Source: an uncultured Dehalococcoidia bacterium
Lineage (GTDB): Bacteria; Chloroflexota; Dehalococcoidia; Lucifugimonadales; UBA1123
Direction: 5' to 3'
NCBI GenBank assembly: GCA_951812505.1
Contig: CATOSI010000001.1
Span: forward strand, 496,001 to 560,000
DNA length: 64,000 nucleotides
In this document: piece by piece, positions 47,017 to 57,375 of the stretch
Layout of the letters: each line of letters begins with the position of its first letter
Position numbering within the stretch: the first letter of the stretch is position 1
The notes under the pieces: generated by a model
The model's input: the letters and a program-made list of their open reading frames with translations, nothing else
Databases searched by the model: none
What the model was told of the DNA's origin: nothing
Translations under genes and position numbers: made by a program

Positions 47017-48927
47017 TTAATGAGCAGCGTGTCCGCCGTCGGGTTCGGGATCGTTCACCGGCTCGAACGACCAGGCATATACGGATACCATGCCTATGAT
47101 CACTCCGATGACTGTCGTCGTCAGCGCGACCCAGTTGAGCGTTCGTATTCCGGCCTCGCTCACGTTTATCAGATAAACGAGACCCATGCCGCCTATGAAA
47201 AGTCCGAGTGAGACGAAGAACGGCCAGTATGAAGGCTGCGGCAGGTGAATGTCGTGAGCGTCCTCGGGGTCCGAACCTCCGGCGACAACCGGAACCGGCG
47301 CGCCTGGCGCGAGTTCGCGCCTGCGCTGCTTCTCTTCCCACCAGTCGTCGCGGTCCTGGACGTTCGGTATCTCGGCAAAGTTGTACTCGGGAGGAGGGGA
47401 CGGTATGGACCATTCGAGTGTGCGTCCATCCCAGGGGTCCGCACCGGCTACCTCGCCCTTCTTCCAGCTTCTCGCCATGTTGTGAATGAAGATCAGGAAT
47501 CCGACTGCCAGCAGCAGAACTCCGAGTGAGGAGACCATATTCCAGAAGTCCCAGCCCATGCCGCCATAGTAAGTGTAGATGCGGCGCGGCATCCCGTTCA
47601 TGCCGGTGAAGTGCATTGGGAAGAATGTTATGTTCTGCCCTAAGAACATCAGCCAGAAGTGCCACTGTCCCATTCGTTCGTCGTACATTCTGCCGGTCAG
47701 CTTGGGGTACCAGTAGTACGTACCCGCCAGTATGGCGAATATGGCCCCTCCGAACAACACATAGTGAATGTGGGCGACGATGAAGTAGGTGTCCTGCTGC
47801 TGTGCGTCGGACGCGGCAACCGCGTGCATGACCCCACTGATACCGCCGATGACGAACATAGAGACGAAGGCGATGGCAAACAGCATTGGTGTCTTGAAGC
47901 TGATCGAGCCGCCCCACATGGTTCCCATCCAGTTGAACACCTTGATGCCGGTTGGCACAGCTATCAACATGGTTGTTATTGTGAACACCGAGTTGGCGAC
48001 CGGGCCAAGTCCGACTGTGAACATATGGTGGCTCCAGACCATCCATCCCATGAAGGCGATGATCACACCGGCTAGAACGACGGTTGCGTAGCCGAACAGC
48101 GGCTTCTTGGAGAACACGGGCAGTATCTCCGATACGATACCCATGGCGGGTAGAATCAGGATATATACCTCCGGGTGTCCGAAGACCCAGAACAAGTGCT
48201 GCCACAGCACCGGGTTTGCTCCAGCCACTACGTTGAAGAAATTCATGCCGAAAGAGCGGTCGAAGTAGAGTTCGATGAGAGCGACAGTGATGACCGGGAA
48301 AGCCAGTACCAGCAGTATGGCGGTAACCATGGTCATCCATGTGAAAAGCGGCAATCGCATCAGACCCATGCCCGGCGCGCGCATGTTCAATATAGTAACG
48401 ATGAAATTAAACGACGCCGCTAAGGAGGCAATGCCCAGCACCTGCAGGGAAATGATCCACACGTCGATGCCGTGTCCGAGGTTGTACGTGATACCCGTAA
48501 GAGGGGAGTAACCGAACCAGCCGCCGTTAGGGGCGGAATGGGTGAACCAGCTTATCTTGAGAAGAAGAGCGCCGCCCAGGAAGGTCCAGTAGCTGAAAGC
48601 GTTAAGGCGAGGGAACGCGACGTCTCTGGCGCCTATCTGAAGCGGTACGACAAAATTGAAGAAAGCAGCCGACAATGGCATGACGCCGAGGAAGATCATC
48701 GTCGTCGCGTGCATCGTGAACAGCTGGTTGAAAATCTCCGGCGTAATGAGGTTCTGCTCTGGACGGGCAAGCTGTACCCTTATCAGGAAAGCCTCGATGC
48801 CGCCTGAGAAAAACATCAGGAATGCGGTTACTCCGTAGAGTACGCCAATGCGCTTATGGTCTATGGTAGTGATCCACGACCAGATCCCCGTTGGGTGTAC
48901 AGGCCTCGGTATTGCCAGAGTAGTCAT
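47017..48927 (-). CDS. ctaD: Cytochrome c oxidase subunit I
   Basis: TIDHKRIGVLYG; WVFGHPEVYILILPAMGIVSEI; WSHHMFTVGLG; AHIHYVLFGGAIFAI. Confidence 0.97.
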   Translation of the reverse strand: MTTLAIPRPVHPTGIWSWITTIDHKRIGVLYGVTAFLMFFSGGIEAFLIRVQLARPEQNLITPEIFNQLFTMHATTMIFLGVMPLSAAFFNFVVPLQIGARDVAFPRLNAFSYWTFLGGALLLKISWFTHSAPNGGWFGYSPLTGITYNLGHGIDVWIISLQVLGIASLAASFNFIVTILNMRAPGMGLMRLPLFTWMTMVTAILLVLAFPVITVALIELYFDRSFGMNFFNVVAGANPVLWQHLFWVFGHPEVYILILPAMGIVSEILPVFSKKPLFGYATVVLAGVIIAFMGWMVWSHHMFTVGLGPVANSVFTITTMLIAVPTGIKVFNWMGTMWGGSISFKTPMLFAIAFVSMFVIGGISGVMHAVAASDAQQQDTYFIVAHIHYVLFGGAIFAILAGTYYWYPKLTGRMYDERMGQWHFWLMFLGQNITFFPMHFTGMNGMPRRIYTYYGGMGWDFWNMVSSLGVLLLAVGFLIFIHNMARSWKKGEVAGADPWDGRTLEWSIPSPPPEYNFAEIPNVQDRDDWWEEKQRRRELAPGAPVPVVAGGSDPEDAHDIHLPQPSYWPFFVSLGLFIGGMGLVYLINVSEAGIRTLNWVALTTTVIGVIIGMVSVYAWSFEPVNDPEPDGGHAAH

Positions 48928-48964
48928 CCCGTTTCTCCAAACACTAATGTCAACCGTCGGGCCG

Positions 48965-50095
48965 TCACTTCAGGCTCGACAGGTAGGCTACTATGGCGGA
49001 CAGTTCCGCTTCGTTGAGAGCGTTCTCCGGGTCTATGTACGGTGCACCCTCTGAGGCCATCGTATTGCCGGGCTTGACGCTCTCGGGATCTGAAATCCAG
49101 GTTCTCAGGTTTTGCTGCAGGATGGCAAGATTGACATTGCCGTCTTCCCCGCGATTGTCGAACATTCCGCCGGCGAGGTTGGTCCGACTGGCGACGTGCG
49201 CCAGGTTTGGACCTTCACGTCCGGGAACGCCGTCGTTGGCCACAGGATCTGTTGCGTGGCAGCCTGAGCAGCCGGCGCTGCGGAAGACTTTGCTGCCCTC
49301 GACAACAAGCGGGTCCTGGGATTCCGCAGGCGGCGTAGCCTGTGCCCTGAGCCAGGCATCGAAATCCTCGCGAGTCTGGACTTCGACCTTGAAGCGCATG
49401 TTGGCGTGCTGCACACCACAGAATTCCGCGCACTGGCCGTAGTACGTGCCGGTCTGGTTGCCCTGTATCCACATGGTGTTGTCGTTGTTTGGCACCATGT
49501 CCACTTTCCCGGCGATTTTGGGAATCCAGAAACTGTGAATGACGTCAACCGAATCGAGGTTAACGTTGACGACCTCGTTGATAGGAATGTGAAGGTCTCC
49601 GGCAAACACCACATCTTTAGTGGGGTCGTCCGGGTGGTCATATCTGAACTCGAACCACCACTGGTGGCCTATTACATCCACAGTGAGCGCACCCGGATCT
49701 GGCGAAACCTGATTGTCGAATATGGTGAATATGGTAGGTATAGCTACCAGAATAACGAGGGCGGTTGGGCCGGCAGTCCAAGCGAATTCGAGAGTGTGGT
49801 TGCCCTCGACCTGTTCGGGAATGTCGTCGTTGCTCTGCCTGCGGAATTTGATGAGCAGGTAAACAAGAGCGCCCTGGACCGCTACGAATACCACCGCGCC
49901 GGCTCCCAGTATGATCCAGAAGAGGTTGAGCTGCGATTGCGCGACGGGTCCGTCCGCGTCGAACGTGGACTGAGGATCGTTAGGCGTACACCCGAACATC
50001 AACGCCACCAGTGCCACCAGCATAAACACGCCGAGCAACACCCTGTGACGTCGGTATAGATTTAGCATATTCCCAAGTTCCCTCTTGCTTGTCAT
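48965..50095 (-). CDS. ctaC: Cytochrome c oxidase subunit II with fused cytochrome c domain
   Basis: CuA region YYGQCAEFCGVQHANMRF; C-terminal CSGCH heme motif. Confidence 0.96.
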   Translation of the reverse strand: MTSKRELGNMLNLYRRHRVLLGVFMLVALVALMFGCTPNDPQSTFDADGPVAQSQLNLFWIILGAGAVVFVAVQGALVYLLIKFRRQSNDDIPEQVEGNHTLEFAWTAGPTALVILVAIPTIFTIFDNQVSPDPGALTVDVIGHQWWFEFRYDHPDDPTKDVVFAGDLHIPINEVVNVNLDSVDVIHSFWIPKIAGKVDMVPNNDNTMWIQGNQTGTYYGQCAEFCGVQHANMRFKVEVQTREDFDAWLRAQATPPAESQDPLVVEGSKVFRSAGCSGCHATDPVANDGVPGREGPNLAHVASRTNLAGGMFDNRGEDGNVNLAILQQNLRTWISDPESVKPGNTMASEGAPYIDPENALNEAELSAIVAYLSSLK

Positions 50096-50211
50096 TATAA
50101 CTCAGAGACTGCTCCCGAAACCGACAAAGAATCTATCAAAGCGCCATGTCTCAGTCAAGGTGTTGAAGCACGTGCAAGCCTCCCCAACAGACGGTGCGCC
50201 CTTCTGCATAA

Positions 50212-51108
50212 CTACAATCTCACAACGCTGTCCACCATGATTACCAGGAATAGCAGGGCCAGGTACGCGAGGGAATATAGGTAGGCGGATTTGGCGCCTT
50301 CGATTCCATCCCTCCTCATCAGTCTCCAGGCGTAAGCCACAAATCCCATTCCCAGGGCCAGTGAACCCGCGAGATAGACCCATCCGACCGCCCTGGTGGT
50401 GAAGAACATAGTGGTCAGCGCGACTAGTAGGAGGGTGTACAGGAAGATATGGAGCTTGGTGTCCCTGATCCCTGCGACGACCGGCAGCATCGGAACTCCT
50501 GCCCTCTGGTAGTCGTCCTTGATCAGCAGAGCCAACGCCCAGAAGTGTGGAGGAGTCCAGAAAAAGACGATTGCGAACATGTAAAGCGCCGGGAGTCCGA
50601 GCCCGCCCGTTACGGCGACCCACCCAACCATTGGAGGGATGGCGCCCGCGGCTCCGCCGATCACGATGTTCTGGGGCGTACTCCTCTTCAGCGCCTTCGT
50701 GTAAACGAACACGTAGAATAGAGTCGCGGACAGCGTCAGAAGCGCGCTGAGAGGATTTACGAAGGCTCCGAGTATGATGAATGCGACAATATTCAGGGCG
50801 ATTCCAAACCACATCGCATGGAGAGGGGCTATGTTTCCACTCACAATCGGGCGTCCCGACGTGCGTCCCATCAGACCGTCGATGTCGCGGTCCAGATAGT
50901 GGTTCAGCGCGTTAGCTCCTCCGGCGGCCAGCGCTCCGCCGCCTAGCACCAGGATGACCAGCACCGGATCAGGAAGGCCTCGCGCGCCCAGGAACATACC
51001 GCCGAGAGCGGTAAACACCAGCAGGGAGATGATACGTGGCTTGGTAAGGGCTATGTATCCCCTGAGTGTTGAATTCGCGCGGCTGTGAGCCGCAGTTGAA
51101 GTAGCCAT
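50212..51108 (-). CDS. ctaB: Protoheme IX farnesyltransferase
   Basis: NALNHYLDRDIDGLMGRTSGRPIVSG. Confidence 0.96.
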   Translation of the reverse strand: MATSTAAHSRANSTLRGYIALTKPRIISLLVFTALGGMFLGARGLPDPVLVILVLGGGALAAGGANALNHYLDRDIDGLMGRTSGRPIVSGNIAPLHAMWFGIALNIVAFIILGAFVNPLSALLTLSATLFYVFVYTKALKRSTPQNIVIGGAAGAIPPMVGWVAVTGGLGLPALYMFAIVFFWTPPHFWALALLIKDDYQRAGVPMLPVVAGIRDTKLHIFLYTLLLVALTTMFFTTRAVGWVYLAGSLALGMGFVAYAWRLMRRDGIEGAKSAYLYSLAYLALLFLVIMVDSVVRL

Positions 51109-51118
51109 CCGACTCCCG

Positions 51119-52066
51119 CTAGGTCGCTTTTTGTCTCATAACCGCTCTGCCGAATTCAGTAGCGGGACGATAGGAGTATATCAGAGCGGAAAGAATTACC
51201 AAGACCACCCAGACCAGAGTTGCCAGACTGAGATGGGTTGCTTTCAGATCGGCCGCGAATCGACTCCATATTACAAACGCGCCGACCACGATCTGTACGA
51301 CAAATGCCGACGCCAGCAACACGGAGGCCGTTCTGAGCGGACTGTTCGCAGGAGCCGAAGCCCATGCCCTCCATGCCGTCCATGCGATTATCATACCTAC
51401 GATTGCGGCTATGTATCTGTGTCCCATGTGTACGATGTAAGCCCATCCTTCCGGGAGGATGCTGCCGCGGCACAGCGGCCAGGTGGCGCAGGATGTTCCG
51501 TATCCCTCTCCGACCATGTATGAGCCGGACAGTATGAGAACGAACGCGCCTACGATTGACGCGATTATCAGCGGTTTGAGCGAATCCGCCTGTTCGGAAT
51601 TGGCGGCGGTGGGCGTGGAGGAGTATGGGTTCCAGCCCGCAATGGCCGCTACTACCAGGCAGGCAATGAGTATCTCGGCTATGGCCAGGTGAAGCAGCCT
51701 GTACTGCCAGGCGAGCTCTGTCAGGACGGTGACTCCTCCAAGAATCCCGGCCACGATCACGAGAACGAGCGCGCTCACGCTCATATACCAGACCAACCTG
51801 TTGGCGCGGAAGCGCATCCAGGCTATGGTTGTGGTCGCTATGACCAGGAGACCGAGCACTGAACCGGAGAGGCGGTGGCTGTACTCGATAAGCGTTGCGG
51901 TGTCGAACGGGGGAATAACTTCGCCGTGACACAACGGCCAGTCGGGGCAGCCGAGTCCGGAATCTGTAACACGCACGACACCGCCGAGCGTTACCTGGAA
52001 GAATGCGGACAGGATAGCGGCGACAACCACGATGCGGAATATGGATTGTATTCTATCGCTCGGCAA
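51119..52066 (-). CDS. ctaA: Heme A synthase CtaA/Cox15 family
   Basis: GGVVRVTDSGLGCPDWPLCHGEVIPPF; EYSHRLSGSVLG; HMGHRYIAAIVG. Confidence 0.94.
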   Translation of the reverse strand: MPSDRIQSIFRIVVVAAILSAFFQVTLGGVVRVTDSGLGCPDWPLCHGEVIPPFDTATLIEYSHRLSGSVLGLLVIATTTIAWMRFRANRLVWYMSVSALVLVIVAGILGGVTVLTELAWQYRLLHLAIAEILIACLVVAAIAGWNPYSSTPTAANSEQADSLKPLIIASIVGAFVLILSGSYMVGEGYGTSCATWPLCRGSILPEGWAYIVHMGHRYIAAIVGMIIAWTAWRAWASAPANSPLRTASVLLASAFVVQIVVGAFVIWSRFAADLKATHLSLATLVWVVLVILSALIYSYRPATEFGRAVMRQKAT

Positions 52067-52382
52067 TATTTGTTAACCGCTCGTCTGCGTGAACTCAACC
52101 GTCCCTATGTGAATATGTGCATTATTTCACGAACTCAGATTATCACACACCCTGAATATGCGTCAATGAATGCAACCGTATGTCAATACCTATGTATGGG
52201 GGATGATTTCAGAAGGCCCCACTCCCTTGATGGCACAGGGCTGGGGTCAGAGTGAATTTCGCCGCCTTGACTCGAGAATGTGGGACATAGTAAGGACACT
52301 GGAGAGAATTCGACTGACCTTGACTGATCTCGTCAGCCGCAACTAGAATTATTCAGCAATTGTACAGGCCTCTTCCTGAAAC

Positions 52383-52456
<74 letters not shown>

Positions 52457-52490
52457 CTCCCCCCAGCGAATCCGCCTCCCTCGTGGTTTC

Positions 52491-54041
52491 CTAGCTTTCA
52501 TTCCTGATGAAATCGGCTATGCGCTCCCCAATCATCATGGTCGTTACATTAGTGTTGGCGCGCACGCAGTCCGGCATGATGGAGGCGTCGGCCACTCTCA
52601 GGCCCTCTATCCCATGTACCCTGCCGAACTGGTCAACAACGCTCGTAGGGTCCGACGCAGGCCCCATCCTGCATGTGCTTGTGAGGTGATTCCCAGTGAC
52701 GACTTCTCGCCGCAGCCACTCGTCCAGCGTGTCGTCCGACTCAAGTGCGGACTGCGGTGGCTCGGTAATCTCCTCGATAATTTCGTCGAAGTCAGAGTGC
52801 CTGGCCAGCTCTATTGCCTTGTGGACCCCCTCACGTGCCCTCTCCAGGTCGAATGGGTCTTCGAGCAGGTTCACATTAATGTCCGGTTCGTCATGCGGAT
52901 CGGCGGACCTGAGCCTTATCTCACCCTTGCTCATGGCCAGGTAGATCGCCGCGACGAAGCGGATGCCGATTGGCTCCATCCGGTCGCCGCCCCTGTCCAC
53001 GCGCGCACTGGCGAAATTCATAGGCCACAGCAGCATATCGTCCCTCAGGGGCGAACCCGACGACGTGTAGCGTAATCCAATCTGGAGCCTCGGGGAGAGT
53101 CCATCCAACGGAAAGCCCTCCTTGGTTCTGAACGTAATAAAGATCAATGGATGGTCGCTGAGGTTCCGGCCGACCCCCGGAAGGTCATGCACGACGGAGA
53201 TCCCATGCTCAGAAAGATGCGCTGCCGGACCGACCCCTGAAAGCATGAGAATCTGCGGATTGGCGACTGTGCCGCAACTCATCACAATCTCATTTGCCTC
53301 CACTACGAAAGTCTCGCCTCCACTCTCGACCTCCACGCCTGTCGCGCGCTTACCGTCGAAGACCAATCGCCGGACGTGACAGTCCGAGCGGATCGTCAGA
53401 TTGAGTCGGTGTCGCGCGGTCGGCAGGTATCCGAGAGCGGTGCTGATGCGAATACCGTTCGGGTTATTGAACGCCATTGGCACTACGCCGGAGGCGTCCG
53501 GGTTGTTTATGTCGTAGGTAGTGGGATTTCCTGCTTCCACACAGGCGTTGTAGAACGCGGTCTGGGGCGGAAGCCAGTCCTCCTGCTTGAACCTGTGGAC
53601 GACTATTGGCCCATCCGTCCCATGGAAGTCGTCGTGTACGTCGGTATCGGTCTCTATGGCGCGATAGAACGGCATTACCTTGTCGAAAGTCCACTCGTCG
53701 TTTCCCCACGACGCCCACCGCTCGAAGTCCTCCGGCAGCGCACGCATGAAGACCTGGCCGTTGATCGCGCTTGTACCTCCGGTCACCTTACCCCTCGCCA
53801 CGAGCATTGGCCCTGACACGTCATTGGCCCTGCCTGTGAACTGCCAGTTGTGTTCGTCGCTGACGGTCACATCAGTCGCGGTCGCGTAGCCGTACTTCAG
53901 CTCGTCGGGTAGGGTCTCGAAGTCGGGATAGTCGGGGCCGGCTTCGAGCAGGAGGACAGAGCGTTCGGGGTCTTCTGAAAGACGTGTCGCCGCCACGCCC
54001 CCGCCCGATCCCGCTCCAAGAACGATAACGTCGTACTTCAT
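52491..54041 (-). CDS. GMC-family FAD-dependent oxidoreductase (choline dehydrogenase-like); ATG at 54041 has a good SD
   Basis: KYDVIVLGAGSGGGVAATRLSEDPERSVLLLEAGPD; C-terminal GNHLTSTCRMG...NTNVTTMMIGERIAD. Confidence 0.94.
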   Translation of the reverse strand: MKYDVIVLGAGSGGGVAATRLSEDPERSVLLLEAGPDYPDFETLPDELKYGYATATDVTVSDEHNWQFTGRANDVSGPMLVARGKVTGGTSAINGQVFMRALPEDFERWASWGNDEWTFDKVMPFYRAIETDTDVHDDFHGTDGPIVVHRFKQEDWLPPQTAFYNACVEAGNPTTYDINNPDASGVVPMAFNNPNGIRISTALGYLPTARHRLNLTIRSDCHVRRLVFDGKRATGVEVESGGETFVVEANEIVMSCGTVANPQILMLSGVGPAAHLSEHGISVVHDLPGVGRNLSDHPLIFITFRTKEGFPLDGLSPRLQIGLRYTSSGSPLRDDMLLWPMNFASARVDRGGDRMEPIGIRFVAAIYLAMSKGEIRLRSADPHDEPDINVNLLEDPFDLERAREGVHKAIELARHSDFDEIIEEITEPPQSALESDDTLDEWLRREVVTGNHLTSTCRMGPASDPTSVVDQFGRVHGIEGLRVADASIMPDCVRANTNVTTMMIGERIADFIRNES

Positions 54042-54169
54042 GGGTATGCCTCCCCGCGAAACTATGTGACTGCGGGGATGATACGCCAAATGTGCTGCCC
54101 TGCCAATCATTGACCCCCGCCAATCCCGTTGCTACACTCGCGCCGACATTGGCCCCAGGAGGCACTGGC

Positions 54170-55096
54170 ATGGAATACGGATTCTCTCTTCCCAAATCAA
54201 CGGACGGCGACGCGCTGATAAAATTCGCGCAGGCCGTCGAAGGCCTAGGCTTCGAGTCCGTCTGGATGGGCGATCACATCGTCCTGCCCAGCGAGGAGAC
54301 CGACCAGTATCCCTACACTCCTGACGGTCGCTTCGTCTCCCGCCCTGACGATCCCCAGATGGAGACGCTGATCACCCTCAGCTACATTGCCTCCTCGACG
54401 AAGCGGGTAGCAATCGGCAGCACGGTCGTCATAGTCCCGTACCGCAACCCGATTCTCCAGGCGAAGATGTTTGCGACGCTCGACGTCCTGACTAAGGGTC
54501 GCGCGGTGTGCGGCGTAGGTGTAGGCTGGCTGGAGAAGGAGTTCGACGTTCTCGGCGCTTCATACAAGGAACGTGGCCCTGTGACTGACGAGTACCTCGA
54601 GATTTTCAAGACGCTCTGGAAGGACAAAGAGCCGGAATATCACGGCGAACACTACGACTTCGATGGCATCTACTTCGCGCCCAAGCCTGTCCGCGACGGC
54701 CACATCCCCATCTGGGTCGGCGGACACACAAGGCGCGCCGTCCGCAGGACCGTCAAGTACGGCGACGCCTGGCATCCGACCCGCCAGTCGCCGGAGTTCG
54801 TCGCCTCCCACCTTCCTTACCTGAGAGAATTCAGCAACGAGATGGAACGCGACCCCGACGAAATCACCATCTCCCTCAAGCGCACGCTCCACTTCACCGA
54901 TATAGGACTCGATGAGGGCCCATCCAATCCCTCCAACAGCGCGCTCATCGCCTCCACCGGAGAGGTCATCGAGGACGCAAAAGCCTGCGCCGAGATCGGC
55001 ATCCAGCAGCTCACCTTCGACTTCCGCACACCGGATATAGACGACTGCATCCGAACAATGGAGCATTTCGCCGAGTCGGTAGCGGGGAGAATCTGA
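54170..55096 (+). CDS. LLM-class luciferase-like flavin/F420 oxidoreductase (ATG at 54170 with SD)
   Basis: FESVWMGDHIVLPS; VGVGWLEKEFDVLGASYKERG; PIWVGGHTRRAVRRTVKYGDAWHP. Confidence 0.93.
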   Translation: MEYGFSLPKSTDGDALIKFAQAVEGLGFESVWMGDHIVLPSEETDQYPYTPDGRFVSRPDDPQMETLITLSYIASSTKRVAIGSTVVIVPYRNPILQAKMFATLDVLTKGRAVCGVGVGWLEKEFDVLGASYKERGPVTDEYLEIFKTLWKDKEPEYHGEHYDFDGIYFAPKPVRDGHIPIWVGGHTRRAVRRTVKYGDAWHPTRQSPEFVASHLPYLREFSNEMERDPDEITISLKRTLHFTDIGLDEGPSNPSNSALIASTGEVIEDAKACAEIGIQQLTFDFRTPDIDDCIRTMEHFAESVAGRI

Positions 55097-55136
55097 CGGC
55101 GCCGTCAATCGCGTCAGACCCGCTCCCACACTTTTT

Positions 55137-55178
55137 CTGTCATACTCGCGAAAGAGGGCATCCACAGGCTCGGGGCGT
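55137..55178 (+). repeat. Degenerate family A REP-like copy
   Basis: tgtcatactcgcgaaagagggcatccacaggctcgggg matches the family A layout with several substitutions. Confidence 0.5.
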
Positions 55179-55330
55179 AGTGCCCTCGCATTGCTGGCGT
55201 GTCCTATAAACGCCAACTCGTCTCTTTCTGTACTCTGGCCGACCAAGTGTGCTAAACTGTTCGCATGATGAACCCGTCTGGTACATACGAAACATAAGTC
55301 AGGACTTATCCATGAACCTCACGGGGCGGA

Positions 55331-55470
55331 AGAAAAATTTTTTATGTAGCTAAACTCAGGTCAACTCAGGTCAATCTCAGGTGTTCTAATCACCTGTTGC
55401 TCTCCTGTTGCCCTACCAGAAGCCACCTGTGCAATTATAAACCTGAATATATGAACTCCGCGAATCCGCC
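55331..55470 (-). repeat. Novel ~140 bp phased-repeat element (copy 2, inverted relative to copy 1)
   Basis: Reverse complement aligns with 11421-11560; CTCAGGTcaaCTCAGGTcaatCTCAGGTg...CACCTGTtg. Confidence 0.85.
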
Positions 55471-55494
55471 AATCAACTCAGAACGGAGCTGACC

Positions 55495-56646
55495 ATGAAG
55501 ATAACCGACATCAACGCGTTCGTCACCAAGCCCCCCGGCGCTTTCTCCAACTACGTCTTCGTCAAGGTCTCCACCGACGAGGGTATCGTAGGCTGGGGCG
55601 AATCGAGCATCGGAGCCACCTCCGTCGCCGCCGTCATAGAGGAGTTCGGCGCCGCGATCATCGGCAAGGATCCCTTCCGAATCGAAGAACACTGGCAGGA
55701 TATGTACCACCTCCACCACAACATCCGAGGAGGAGCGCTCCAGATGGCCGCCATATCCGGCATCGAGATAGCGCTCTGGGACATCAAGGGAAAGGCCCTG
55801 AACGTCCCCGTCTATGAACTTCTGGGCGGCGCGATGCGCGACAAGCTCTGGACCTACGGACGCTTTGACGGCGTTGATCCCGCCGCCGCCGTCGAGACCG
55901 CCATGTCCTTCGTCGAAGACGGCTACACCGCGCTCAAGGGAGACCCCTTCGGACACCAGGGCATCTTCACCTCCCCCGAGTCCGAACGCGATGCAATAGC
56001 CAAGGTCAAGGCCGTGCGCGAAGCCGTCGGCGACGACGTAGAACTCCTCGTCGAGGTTCACGGAAGGCTCACCCCCGCAGAGGCGATCAGGATAGGGGAG
56101 CAGCTAGAACCGTACCGCCCCTTCTTCTACGAGGAGCCTGTCCCACCGCAGAACATTGACGCAATGGTTCGCGTCGCGCAGGCAATCAACATCCCAATTG
56201 CCACCGGCGAGCGAATCTACACCAAGTGGGGATTCAAGGACCTGCTGGAAAAACAGGCGGTCGCGGTGGTGCAGCCCGACGTCTGCCATGCCGGGGGAAT
56301 CAGCGAACTCAAGAAGATAGCCGCCATGGCCGAGACTTACTACGTCGGTTTCGCGCCGCATAATCCCTACGGCCCGATCAACACAATGGCCGCCATTCAC
56401 GTTGATGCCTGCACCCCCAACTTCCTCATCCAGGAAGGCGGTCACGCACCCTGGTTCGACTCGATCATGACCGCCCCCTTCAAGCGCCAGACCGACGGCT
56501 ATTTCGACCTCCCGACCGAGCCCGGAATCGGTGTCGAAATAGACGAAGACGCCCTCATCGCCAACCCCCAGGGAATCCCCGAAACCGGAGGCGGATACAG
56601 AAGCCGCTTCACCATGCCCTCCCGACAGCAAAACCACTGGGTATAA
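55495..56646 (+). CDS. Enolase-superfamily enzyme (mandelate racemase/galactonate dehydratase-like)
   Basis: MKITDINAFVTKP; GIEIALWDIKGKALNVPVYELLGG; FYEEPVPPQN; QPDVCHAGGISELKKIAAMAE; FAPHNPYGP. Confidence 0.93.
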   Translation: MKITDINAFVTKPPGAFSNYVFVKVSTDEGIVGWGESSIGATSVAAVIEEFGAAIIGKDPFRIEEHWQDMYHLHHNIRGGALQMAAISGIEIALWDIKGKALNVPVYELLGGAMRDKLWTYGRFDGVDPAAAVETAMSFVEDGYTALKGDPFGHQGIFTSPESERDAIAKVKAVREAVGDDVELLVEVHGRLTPAEAIRIGEQLEPYRPFFYEEPVPPQNIDAMVRVAQAINIPIATGERIYTKWGFKDLLEKQAVAVVQPDVCHAGGISELKKIAAMAETYYVGFAPHNPYGPINTMAAIHVDACTPNFLIQEGGHAPWFDSIMTAPFKRQTDGYFDLPTEPGIGVEIDEDALIANPQGIPETGGGYRSRFTMPSRQQNHWV

Positions 56647-56710
56647 GCCGACCAGACGAACACAGTAGTGGGGTTCAGTGCTTGAAAGTACGGGAAGACG
56701 ATTGCAAAAG

Positions 56711-56750
56711 TCCCTTCCCCCTTGACGGGGAAGGTTAGGATGGGGGTGAC
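56711..56750. repeat. Dispersed repeat (family B) with CCTTCCCC/GGGGAAGG hairpin
   Basis: CCTTCCCCcttgacGGGGAAGGttaggatgggggtga; weakly similar element at 11286-11326. Confidence 0.5.
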
Positions 56751-56825
56751 CGGCTTCTATACTTGGTACTGCTGCGCTCTGGATCGAACAGTGATGAGAC
56801 TTATGCAAATTTCTCATTACGGGAA

Positions 56826-56996
56826 ATGAAGAGGATAGTCGAGCGGGACGGGTGGTATCATGTGAGAACGCGAGGCAGCCACCGTCAGTACAAGCATAGG
56901 CTTAAGCCAGGAACGGTTACGATTTCGGGTAGGGATAGTAAGGACTTACCCCGTTGGTTGGAGGTCAGCATTTTGAAGCAGGCAGGCTTGAGGTGA
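56826..56996 (+). CDS. hicA: HicA-like mRNA interferase toxin (track start 56763; ATG at 56826 fits the family)
   Basis: MKRIVERDGWYHVRTRGSHRQYKHRLKPGTVTISG...SILKQAGL; catalytic GSH motif. Confidence 0.85.
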   Translation: MKRIVERDGWYHVRTRGSHRQYKHRLKPGTVTISGRDSKDLPRWLEVSILKQAGLR

Positions 56997-57003
56997 ATGA
57001 CAA

Positions 57004-57318
57004 ATGGCTAAATATGCCGTCGTAATCGAAAAGACGGGTAACGGATACGCGGCTGGCCTCCCCGCTCTGCCAGGCTGCGTGGCGGCAGGCGACACGCTGG
57101 AAGAAACCAAAGCCTTGATTGTGGAGGCAGTCAGATTCCACTTCGAGGCGCTGACGGAAGATGGTTTGCCTATTCCCGAACCTCTCCCGCCCGAGTCCTG
57201 GGAAGAAGAATACGGGATGCCAATTCCCGAGTCTGTCGAACCAGGATTGTTCATCGAGATCTCTGTACCCCAGGACGTTCCCGCCTCGGCGCGCTCGAAT
57301 CTCAAAATAACCTACTAG
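57004..57318 (+). CDS. hicB: HicB-like antitoxin
   Basis: YAVVIEKTGNGYAAGLPALPGCVAAGDTLEETKALIVEAVRFHFEAL. Confidence 0.87.
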   Translation: MAKYAVVIEKTGNGYAAGLPALPGCVAAGDTLEETKALIVEAVRFHFEALTEDGLPIPEPLPPESWEEEYGMPIPESVEPGLFIEISVPQDVPASARSNLKITY

Positions 57319-57335
57319 GCCGTGTTGACATTTAC

Positions 57336-57375
57336 CGTCATTCCCGTGAAAACGGGAATCCAGGGGTGTGGGGGT
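57336..57375 (+). repeat. REP-like repeat (family A, with compensatory changes)
   Basis: cgTCATTCCCGTgaaaACGGGAATccaggggtgtggg. Confidence 0.8.

Noticed and set aside
46943-48340. 465 aa minus-strand ORF overlapping cytochrome oxidase subunit I
   Set aside because: Alternate frame of ctaD; His/Arg-rich low-complexity translation without recognisable domain, while ctaD has clear family motifs.
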